Part shown: in pieces, positions 1 through 4,968 of the stretch
How the letters are laid out: each line of letters starts with the position of its first letter
How positions within the stretch are numbered: the stretch's first letter is position 1
Source: a virus
Length of the DNA stretch: 20,835 bases
Reading direction: 5' to 3' (one strand)
Virus record (IMG/VR): IMGVR_UViG_3300032249_001208
Coordinates: 1 to 20,835 of that record
The notes under the pieces: model-generated
What the model was told of the DNA's origin: nothing
The model's input: only the letters and a program-made list of their open reading frames with translations
Databases searched by the model: none
Translations under genes and position numbers: made by a program

Positions 1-374
1 AGACCGAATGTTCGGTCGTAGAAAATGTCTCTCTTCTGCCATGCCGGCCGTCGAGCACGTTTGCCGACGTGGCGAGGGGAGGGCGCAGGCTCGTCGCCTG
101 GCTTAAGGTTGCAAAGCCTTAAGTTTTCTTTGTTGCCGTCTATGCACATAATGTGCTGCGGGCTTGGACTCCCGTGTGCCAGCATCCATGCTATGGTTGC
201 GGCTTTGTGGTATTTCCCTTGCACGTAAATGCAAGGGAAACCGCCTTGTGTGCAGCCGGCCAGTTGGCCGGCCTTTTTTGGCCCCCTGTCAACTAGGTAG
301 CTGATTTCTCCGTTTATTGGATTGTAATGAAAAAGGAGCTGTAAAGACCGAAGCGACGGGAAGGCCATTTTGTC
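1..374. other. Hairpin-rich region without a convincing gene
   Basis: No reading frame here looks like a real protein; a plus-strand frame at 25-228 has an implausible composition. Instead there are four inverted repeats: GACCGAA/TTCGGTC at 2-17 with a 2-nt loop, CTTAAGG/CCTTAAG at 102-123 followed by TTTTCTTT, an 11-bp perfect stem at 213-223/230-240, and the GC-rich stem plus T-run at 255-279 (listed separately). Between 280 and 374 I see only unstructured sequence. The region could be the 3' untranslated end of a rightward transcript entering from the left, or a structured small RNA. No tRNA T-arm or cloverleaf could be built. Confidence 0.4.
255..279 (+). terminator. Rho-independent terminator, rightward
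   Basis: A perfect 8-bp GC-rich stem (255-262 with 265-272, 2-nt GT gap that would open to a larger loop in RNA) is followed by C and six Ts (274-279). The T-run lies only on the right side, so it would stop transcription moving rightward. No gene pointing right is visible before it in the window, so it probably ends a transcript that starts left of position 1 or within 1-250. It also faces the end of the leftward operon that finishes at 375. Confidence 0.7.
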
Positions 375-776
375 TCAGCAGGTCGGTGGCCTACAAGGTC
401 CGAAGAAAAGTCCGCCTATTCGGCCTACGAAGATTTCGTGGACACCGGAATTATTCCGCTGTTTTGCCGTCATAGACTCAGGGTTGGGATCGCTCTTTTT
501 GTTGTCTTCTGATTCTTGGGTAAACTCTCGCAGCTCCTTGTTTGCCTTTTCGAGCATAGAGCTGCAGAGGTTTGCGTGATCAAATCTCTTAAGCTCTTCA
601 CGAATTGCTACCTCAAGCAGTCCTTCAAGATTTTCCAGTTCGCGGCGTTTTGCCGAAATCTCGTTGCGCAGCCGAAATGCCTCCTGTTCGGCAAATGCAA
701 AATCGGAGAGTGCCAATGTGCAGCGGCCGGAAGCCGTTGACACTTCCTGGGAGAGTTGATAAAGGTCTTCGTCCAT
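375..776 (-). CDS. Hypothetical coiled-coil protein
   Basis: This is the last gene of the leftward operon, 133 residues from the ATG at 776. The frame stays open upstream to a TTG at 830, which would give 151 residues. I prefer 776 because a promoter-like -10 (TACACT, 836-841) would start the RNA near 829, on top of the TTG, and the extra residues are basic and low in complexity. Neither start has a Shine-Dalgarno sequence. The middle of the protein is rich in Glu, Arg, Leu and Ala with a heptad-like spacing (RLRNEISAKRRELENLEGL), suggesting a long coiled coil. The C-terminal third is polar, then ends in a short Gly/Pro/Phe-rich segment. No enzyme motif is visible and I do not recognise the family. 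Confidence 0.6.
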   Translation of the reverse strand: MDEDLYQLSQEVSTASGRCTLALSDFAFAEQEAFRLRNEISAKRRELENLEGLLEVAIREELKRFDHANLCSSMLEKANKELREFTQESEDNKKSDPNPESMTAKQRNNSGVHEIFVGRIGGLFFGPCRPPTC

Positions 777-833
777 TTGGGTGGAAGCGGTGGAATGCTG
801 GGACTTACGCGCTTTCGCGCTGCCCAGCAATGG

Positions 834-1096
834 CTAGTGTAGCACGTTCGCGGCTAACAGGACAAGCCCGACGACCAGGGCGGCGATAGATAGGGTTGGC
901 TCGTTGATGGAAGAGGCAAGCACAATGTCCGCAGCGGCAATCGCGAGCCAAGGAAACCTAGGGGTTCTTCCAGATCGGGCAAGACTTCTGCTGTTGCGCC
1001 TGCCACTGCTGAGGCAAGCGCCGTCATTTTCTTTTGGTTTCCGTAGAGGATCACCTCTGCGGAGTCTTCTCGGATGATCCATAAGTTAAATCGCAT
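834..1096 (-). CDS. Small membrane protein, reading frame apparently split
   Basis: Two overlapping minus-strand frames each contain half of a sensible protein. The frame opening with ATG at 1096 reads MRFNLWIIREDSAEVIL and continues well to about position 950 (DLEEPLGFLG), then becomes Leu/Pro/Ser-rich nonsense and stops at 854. The frame ending at 834 is Arg-rich nonsense upstream, but from about 945 it reads PWLAIAAADIVLASS and then a clear membrane segment, TLSIAALVVGLVLLAANVL. Joining them needs a -1 shift near 940-960, where the minus strand has a CCCC run and a TTT run. No canonical X XXY YYZ slippery site fits the frame. So this is either a sequencing indel, a real disruption, or an unusual recoding event. 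The family is unknown. Confidence 0.45.
836..865 (-). promoter_or_regulatory. Promoter upstream of the 375-776 gene
   Basis: On the minus strand TTGTCC (865-860) and TACACT (841-836) are separated by 18 bp, and the -10 is preceded by TGC, giving an extended -10 form TGCTACACT. It overlaps the end of the upstream gene (stop at 834-836). It resembles the TGCTACAAT and TGCTACGCT boxes at 9687 and 7458, which suggests a common phage promoter type. Confidence 0.45.
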
Positions 1097-1107
1097 TTAA
1101 GGCGGTT

Positions 1108-1149
1108 GCGAACAATGGAATACTAGCGTAAATGCCGCGTTGGAAACAA
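1108..1149 (-). promoter_or_regulatory. Promoter/leader element with TTGTTCGC
   Basis: In the 67-nt gap behind the helicase gene the minus strand has TTGTTT (1149-1144), 18 bp, then TAGTAT (1125-1120) preceded by GC, four bases, TTGTTCGC (1115-1108) and, 11 nt later, the ATG at 1096. The same arrangement recurs at 7458-7490 and 9687-9721, on the other strand. The element is therefore probably a promoter with a conserved start region or a translation leader. Confidence 0.5.
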
Positions 1150-1163
1150 GGGCTTAACATTTA

Positions 1164-2606
1164 TTAACTTTTGACGTTGCGTTCGCAGCAGTTGAGCGGC
1201 AGGCCAAGCGCTCGCTCGACTCTCCTACGTTCGCTAGGGCTTAGGCCGTCAGGGTTGCTTGCCCACGGCTTTAGGATCGCGGCAGGAAAATCTCTCTTTT
1301 CGACTAAGTAAAGGTTCCGCCGACAGCAGTTTAGTCGTGCTGTTGCTTTCTGCTCTTCTGGCGTAAGCCTCATGGCCGCCTCCTTCGCCCTGGCCCTCTT
1401 TCCCGTGATCTTGCGCAGCTCAGTGCTATTGCCTTGGGCTAGCTTTGGGGACAGCGGGTTGGCGGGCTTTTCAGGTTTTAAGATAATTAAACCGCTTTCA
1501 TTTTTCGACAAAGGCTTTACTTGAAATTTGACTTTCCCTTCGAGCGTCCAATTTATTGGGTCATCTGGAAGCGGCAAGGATTTCCAGCAGGCACCATGAT
1601 CAATGATAATGGCGATCTTGTTCGGGTTGTTTTTGTCGGCTCGCAGCACTCTGCCAATTAGCTGCTTCCATAGCCTTAAAGACTTGGTAGGCCGGATAAG
1701 CTGTAGGCATACTGCTTCGGGAATGTCTAGTCCTTCGTCTATCAACGCGACGCTAATAACTACCTTCAGTTTGCCATCGCTCAACTCTTCAAAGGCCTTG
1801 TCTCGTTCACCGTCTGAACTATCGCCAAGAATTACTCGTGCTGTTATGCCGGCCTCGTTATATTGCTCTGCTAACTTGTAAGCGTGAGCTTTGCTGACCG
1901 TGACTGATATAGTCGGCTTAAGGTCAGGGTTAAAGCGCAATAAGTCCCTAACAAAGTCTCCGTTGACTTCTACTATCCGCTCTTCTAGTTTTTTTGCGTT
2001 AAAATCTCCGTTGCTTGTCGGGACACCTTCAGTGTCTACTAGCGCATCTCCGCTGTATAATTCGTAATTGCATAACTTTCCTTCTTCGATTAACTGAGCT
2101 GGCTTGAGGCCTAGCAAAAGTTTCGTAATCCCAAACTTGCCCAAGCCTGCCCCAGTGGGCGTTACAGGTGTAGCCGTTGTAATGCCAAAGAAGCTAGGCT
2201 GTATTTCCCTGATAATCTCTTGATAGGATTTTGCGGCCAGGTGGTGTCCTTCGTCAAGAAGAAATACCCTGTTTCGGAACGTCGAGATAGCGTTGCGTCT
2301 CCGTGCTAGAGTTGGCATCATTGTTACCATGATGCCCGCATCTTCCGTCATGCGCTTAGCAGCGTAAAACCCTACAGGTTCTTGGCGGTGCTTTTGGCAG
2401 GAAGCTGCAATTTGCTTGATTATGCTCTTCCTGTGGGCTGCGAGTATCACTTTGTGGCCGTATGAGCGATAGTATCTTGTGATCTCTGCTAGAATGACAG
2501 TTTTGCCAGAACCAGTAGGAGACTCCCCGCAGGGAGCCCCGCCCTGATTCATGTGTTCGATCATTCTCCTGGCCATATCGGCCTGATAGTCATAAAGATC
2601 GAACAT
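1164..2606 (-). CDS. SF2 DEAD/DEAH-type helicase
   Basis: This 480-residue protein is a superfamily 2 helicase of the RAD25/SSL2-like (restriction-type) group, expected to unwind or translocate on nucleic acid using ATP. Visible motifs in order are a Q-motif-like start (YDYQADM, 5-11), Walker A SPTGSGKT (29-36), a DEGH box in place of DEAH (118-121), TATP (motif III, 144-147), the second RecA-like domain with DEGLDIPEAV (motif V), and QLIGRVLRA (motif VI). The final 100 or so residues are basic and carry repeated NCC pairs (RLNCCRRN and LNCCERN), of unknown role. Its ATG follows the TAA of the upstream gene with no spacing, so the two are probably translationally coupled. It likely works in phage replication or recombination together with the primase/ATPase at 4969-7401. 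Confidence 0.9.
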   Translation of the reverse strand: MFDLYDYQADMARRMIEHMNQGGAPCGESPTGSGKTVILAEITRYYRSYGHKVILAAHRKSIIKQIAASCQKHRQEPVGFYAAKRMTEDAGIMVTMMPTLARRRNAISTFRNRVFLLDEGHHLAAKSYQEIIREIQPSFFGITTATPVTPTGAGLGKFGITKLLLGLKPAQLIEEGKLCNYELYSGDALVDTEGVPTSNGDFNAKKLEERIVEVNGDFVRDLLRFNPDLKPTISVTVSKAHAYKLAEQYNEAGITARVILGDSSDGERDKAFEELSDGKLKVVISVALIDEGLDIPEAVCLQLIRPTKSLRLWKQLIGRVLRADKNNPNKIAIIIDHGACWKSLPLPDDPINWTLEGKVKFQVKPLSKNESGLIILKPEKPANPLSPKLAQGNSTELRKITGKRARAKEAAMRLTPEEQKATARLNCCRRNLYLVEKRDFPAAILKPWASNPDGLSPSERRRVERALGLPLNCCERNVKS

Positions 2607-2834
2607 TTAGTCTTTTGCGATGACTTCTTTTTCGCGTCGTGCAATTAAGCTGGGACATTGTCCAGCCTCCCACCCAAAACTGACTTTCCATCCTCCTCTT
2701 TGCAAGTCTTCTCGCAAGTAATCTTCTATGTCTTTCTGCGTGAATACGATCTCTTCTTTGGCCACTGCAGGCTGGATGGAGCTGTCTCTTACGGTTCCTA
2801 TGCTGCGGGGGGCGGGATTGCTTGCGCGTGCCAT
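2607..2834 (-). CDS. Hypothetical protein, 75 aa
   Basis: The ATG at 2834 shares a base with the TGA of the preceding gene (TGATG), which decides the start; a longer frame to 2861 lacks that logic. The N-terminal third is Ala/Ser-rich and probably disordered. The C-terminal half reads DIEDYLREDLQRGGWKVSF and then SLIARREKEVIAKD. The GW-K-V...LIARR pattern is loosely like the first part of restriction-endonuclease-type folds (Mrr-like), but the catalytic E-x-K strand is not there and the protein ends where it would be. I treat that as a weak hint only. It sits directly before the helicase and is probably co-translated with it. Confidence 0.6.
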   Translation of the reverse strand: MARASNPAPRSIGTVRDSSIQPAVAKEEIVFTQKDIEDYLREDLQRGGWKVSFGWEAGQCPSLIARREKEVIAKD

Positions 2835-3226
2835 CACTTTTTCACCGCTTTGGCGGTCCAAGAATTGGCTTTTTCTGCCATTTCGGCTCGGCCGTCAGCT
2901 AGAAAGCTTTCCTCTAGCTTTTTTCTTGCTTCTGTCCAAGCTTCCTTGGCTGCTTCGATTACCTTGAAATAGCTTCCTCCCGGAACTCGGCTCAGTCGGA
3001 TTTTTTGGGTTGACCCATCCGAGAACAGCGCGAGCGAATCGGTTTTTGCGGCTAATGAGCCAACGCGGTAAAAATCCTCACATCTCTCCTTGATTTGAAA
3101 AATTTCCTGCTTGACTGCTTTTTCCTGCTGGAGAAGATAAAGCAGCCTTGCGGCTAGCCGGCTTGCTTCTTCTTGGCCTGGGTTTTGGGGGGAAGGCGGT
3201 TGAGGGCTGTTGCTGGATTGCGTCAT
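2834..3226 (-). CDS. Hypothetical protein with helical segments
   Basis: A 130-residue protein with an ATG start 12 nt after the previous gene's stop. The first 17 residues are Ser/Pro/Gln-rich. Residues of about 18-52 form a likely coiled coil (EEASRLAARLLYLLQQEKAVKQ). A middle region, TQKIRLSRVPGGSYFKVIEA, looks like a small beta hairpin, and the C-terminal 40 residues are a charged helix rich in Ala, Glu and Lys. There is no recognisable enzyme motif. Its stop overlaps the start of the next gene by one base. Confidence 0.6.
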   Translation of the reverse strand: MTQSSNSPQPPSPQNPGQEEASRLAARLLYLLQQEKAVKQEIFQIKERCEDFYRVGSLAAKTDSLALFSDGSTQKIRLSRVPGGSYFKVIEAAKEAWTEARKKLEESFLADGRAEMAEKANSWTAKAVKK

Positions 3227-3238
3227 AGCGTTTGAAGG

Positions 3239-3553
3239 TCAACTCGTTAATCCTAGCACCTCTTTAAGGCGAAAGAGCAGCTCCTGCTTGTTTGAAGCCG
3301 AAAATTTTGTCTTCTCGCTTACAGAGGCGAAATGGTAGCACGAGCCGCCCCAGACCCATTTGACGCATTCAGCGCGACCGATGTGGTAGCCGTCTAGGAA
3401 AACCGGCACGGTTGAGAAGGGGGGAGCTGGGGGGTCCGGCTCTCCCAGGGCCAGCGCCATGGCCAGCCCAACCTCATCTGCCGGGTGAACGCCTCTGGCC
3501 AACTCGCCAAAAGTCGTCATTTCTCCGAAGGAGAGCCGAGATTGGTCCGTCAT
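3239..3553 (-). CDS. Hypothetical protein, about 104 aa
   Basis: I place the start at the ATG at 3553 (MTDQSRLSF). A TTG at 3571 would add six residues but lies only a few bases from where a weak -10-like TACACT (3588-3583) would begin transcription. No Shine-Dalgarno sequence is seen at either. Features include a Pro-rich stretch (EPDPPAPPF) near residue 45 and a more ordered C-terminal half containing VPVFLDGYHIGRAECVKWVW. The family is unknown. The 41-60 bp gap before it, AT-rich compared with its neighbours, is one of the few places in this operon where a secondary promoter could sit. Confidence 0.55.
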   Translation of the reverse strand: MTDQSRLSFGEMTTFGELARGVHPADEVGLAMALALGEPDPPAPPFSTVPVFLDGYHIGRAECVKWVWGGSCYHFASVSEKTKFSASNKQELLFRLKEVLGLTS

Positions 3554-3612
3554 TTGATGATGGAATTTCAATAAAATTAAAAAGTGTAGAAAATTGCTGA
3601 ACGGACCAGCTT

Positions 3613-3963
3613 TTATGGCATGGACGCCCCCTTTTTGGCGTCCGCATAGAGAGCAGCGAACTGCTCTGGAGTCATTACAACCCTAAATCCAGCCCTGTTT
3701 AAGCGAATCATGGTGATCGCCCAGCGAGTTCCGCGATTGATTCTTTGCTGTTCTGCCCCCTTGGGCTTGATTCTGATAGCGGACAATACGTCCGCCCAGA
3801 ATGCGACCTGGACAGTCAGGTCAGGGAGGCCGTCGATGTCTCCTTGATCATCCTTCCTGCCGGCTCCCAGCTCGCGTCGCGCAGTGTGACCAGTGAGTTC
3901 TGAAAGCAGCTCGGCCGCTTCGCGCTCTGCACGGTCGCCCTTGTTTTTGGCTGGGTTGCTCAT
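3613..3963 (-). CDS. PD-(D/E)XK resolvase-like protein, catalytic motif altered
   Basis: The 116-residue protein has the overall layout of the small phage Holliday-junction-resolvase-like nucleases: NKGDRAEREAAELL at the start, a basic RRELGAGRKDD stretch, GDIDGLPDL carrying the metal-binding Asp, and a C-terminal WAITMIRL...GFRVVMTPEQF region. In active relatives the strand after GDI-x-G carries E-x-K; here it reads LTVQVAFWAD, so Glu is Gln and Lys is Ala. I checked this against the codons (CAG GTC GCA). The protein may therefore bind DNA without cutting, or use other residues. Its ATG overlaps the upstream stop as ATGA. A 7-bp hairpin (3622-3628 with 3637-3643) lies across its last codons. 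The fold is inferred from motifs alone. Confidence 0.6.
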   Translation of the reverse strand: MSNPAKNKGDRAEREAAELLSELTGHTARRELGAGRKDDQGDIDGLPDLTVQVAFWADVLSAIRIKPKGAEQQRINRGTRWAITMIRLNRAGFRVVMTPEQFAALYADAKKGASMP

Positions 3964-4169
3964 GCTGGATCAGGTATGGAGAATTTACCCTTGCGATGCT
4001 TTAGCCAGCGTGAAGCCGTTTTAGCGCTTTTTTCGTGCTCCTGCGCTATTGCAAGGCACATTGCTTCGTTTTCGGGCTTCCCTGTTTTGCGAAAATACGC
4101 CGCCCTGCAGTTCTCCCAGCGCTGCGCCTTTCGGTGATATTCCGTAGTGCGGGTAGTTACCTTGGTCAT
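3960..4169 (-). CDS. Small basic protein, possible HTH
   Basis: A 69-residue basic protein starting with ATG at 4169, which overlaps the upstream TGA by one base. A Shine-Dalgarno GGAGG lies 7 nt before the ATG. Residues of about 32-58 (ENEAMCLAIAQEH, then SAKTASRWLKHRK) could fold as two helices of a helix-turn-helix, with the second as a basic recognition helix. That would suit a small DNA-binding protein, but the match is only by pattern. Its stop overlaps the resolvase-like gene as ATGA. Confidence 0.6.
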   Translation of the reverse strand: MTKVTTRTTEYHRKAQRWENCRAAYFRKTGKPENEAMCLAIAQEHEKSAKTASRWLKHRKGKFSIPDPA

Positions 4170-4606
4170 CAGTGGCCCTCCGTAGTTTTCCGGGGGGCAG
4201 GTCGCTTCAGGTCGGCTTCTGTTTTTTTGCGCTCGCCTTGGGCTTCTTTGCTTTTGGCCTGGTCTTCTTCTTGGGGTTCTGATACTTCTGGAATGACACT
4301 GGGTTGTGGGAAGGGTGAGGCTGGGATAGTTTTGAGATGCTCGATAGACCGAGCAAGCCGGCGGCAGGCAGCGTTTTGCTCTTTAAGCATTCTGCTGTTT
4401 TCCTGGACCATGGCTGCGCGACACTCTTCAAAAGTGTCAAACAGCCTCACCTCGGAAAAGGTGTGACCAGCCCGGCCAAACTTTTTGACTCTTAGATCGT
4501 AAACAGATAGCTTGTGCTCGCTGTCCAGCAGCGCTGGCAGTGGCGCCATGCCTTCAGGATCCCGAGCCCAAACCTGTCTTAGGTCGCTAGGAATGGTGTC
4601 GCTCAT
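4169..4606 (-). CDS. Hypothetical protein with coiled coil and charged tail
   Basis: The ATG at 4606 has a strong GGAGG upstream and overlaps the TGA of the small gene before it (ATGA). The 145-residue product has an ordered N-terminal half (KLSVYDLRVKKFGRAGHTF, then EVRLFDTFEECRAAM), a probable helix/coiled coil from about 60 to 92, and a disordered Pro/Lys/Glu-rich tail of about 50 residues. I do not recognise the family. Its place as the second gene of the leftward operon suggests early expression. Confidence 0.6.
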   Translation of the reverse strand: MSDTIPSDLRQVWARDPEGMAPLPALLDSEHKLSVYDLRVKKFGRAGHTFSEVRLFDTFEECRAAMVQENSRMLKEQNAACRRLARSIEHLKTIPASPFPQPSVIPEVSEPQEEDQAKSKEAQGERKKTEADLKRPAPRKTTEGH

Positions 4607-4779
4607 TTGCGCCTCCGTGTGGCAGGTTTACGAACGTTTGCTTTGGGGGTGGCCGCCTTGGGGGCTTCCTTGGCAGCCCTTTTTTCTGCGCTCCATGCAA
4701 CAGCGTCTTTTACTGCGCTGTCTCTTCCGGGCGGCGCGGCGATAACGCTTGCCCTTTCGAGCCCTGAACAATCAGGCAA
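4603..4779 (-). CDS. Short basic protein, TTG start, first gene of the leftward operon
   Basis: An open frame ends with the TGA at 4603-4605, overlapping the next gene's ATG as ATGA. It has no ATG or GTG, but two adjacent TTG codons occur at 4782 and 4779, and AAAGGA (4792-4787) lies 7 nt before the second, a good ribosome-binding distance. The 58-residue product opens with PDCSGLERASVIAAPPG and ends in an Ala/Lys/Arg-rich tail (PKANVRKPATRRRK). The -10 box TACAAT at 4811-4806 puts the RNA start just ahead of the ribosome site. The basic tail could contact nucleic acid. No family is recognised; the gene is short and rests on context. Confidence 0.5.
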   Translation of the reverse strand: MPDCSGLERASVIAAPPGRDSAVKDAVAWSAEKRAAKEAPKAATPKANVRKPATRRRK

Positions 4780-4804
4780 CAATGGATCCTTTGCGATGCC
4801 AGCC

Positions 4805-4835
4805 CATTGTAGCGCTTAGCATGTACGCTACAATG
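4805..4835. promoter_or_regulatory. Divergent overlapping promoters within an inverted repeat
   Basis: Ten-base arms CATTGTAGCG (4805-4814) and CGCTACAATG (4826-4835) are perfect inverted copies separated by 11 bp. Each arm contains TACAAT, a near-consensus -10, reading outward: minus strand at 4811-4806 and plus strand at 4829-4834. With a 16-bp spacer, TTGTAG serves as a poor -35 for each, so each promoter's -35 overlaps the other's -10. They would drive the leftward operon (first start 4779) and the rightward replication gene (start 4969). The symmetry also suits binding by a dimeric regulator. Confidence 0.6.
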
Positions 4836-4869
4836 TGACAGTCGCGGAAACTGGCACACTCCTCCAAGC

Positions 4870-4884
4870 GTGCCATAGTGGCAC
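4870..4884. promoter_or_regulatory. Operator-like palindrome
   Basis: GTGCCA-TAG-TGGCAC is a perfect 6-bp inverted repeat with a 3-bp centre, located in the 5' leader downstream of the rightward -10 box. It has the size and symmetry of a repressor site. No second copy was noticed in the window and no binding protein can be assigned. Confidence 0.3.
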
Positions 4885-4898
4885 AGCGCCCACGGCGC

Positions 4899-4938
4899 AA
4901 AAAAAGGGGCTGGGCGCCTCTGACGCACCCAGCCCCTT
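4899..4938 (-). terminator. Rho-independent terminator, leftward
   Basis: An 11-bp perfect stem (4904-4914 with 4928-4938) with a 13-nt loop is followed on the minus strand by a run of Ts (4905-4899). It would stop transcripts moving leftward into the divergent promoter region. In the other direction it is only a stable hairpin in the leader of the 4969 gene. It could shield the early promoters from leftward late transcripts running antisense through 10342-4969. Confidence 0.65.
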
Positions 4939-4968
4939 GTTGACCATTGTTAGCCTGACAATTCTACC

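Noticed and set aside
61-130. Possible tRNA-like T-arm around GGTTGCAAAGCC
   Set aside because: No matching acceptor stem, D-arm or anticodon arm at the right distances, and no GTTCRA loop.
25-228. Plus-strand open frame of 67 codons ahead of the terminator at 255
   Set aside because: Composition is not protein-like, there is no ribosome site, and it is covered by inverted repeats better explained as RNA structure.
2607-2834. Calling the 75-aa protein a nuclease
   Set aside because: Only a loose GWKV...LIARR resemblance is seen and no catalytic residues are present.
3622-3643. 7-bp hairpin at the end of the resolvase-like gene, considered as a terminator
   Set aside because: On the minus strand no T-run follows the stem; the T-run on the plus strand is in the loop.
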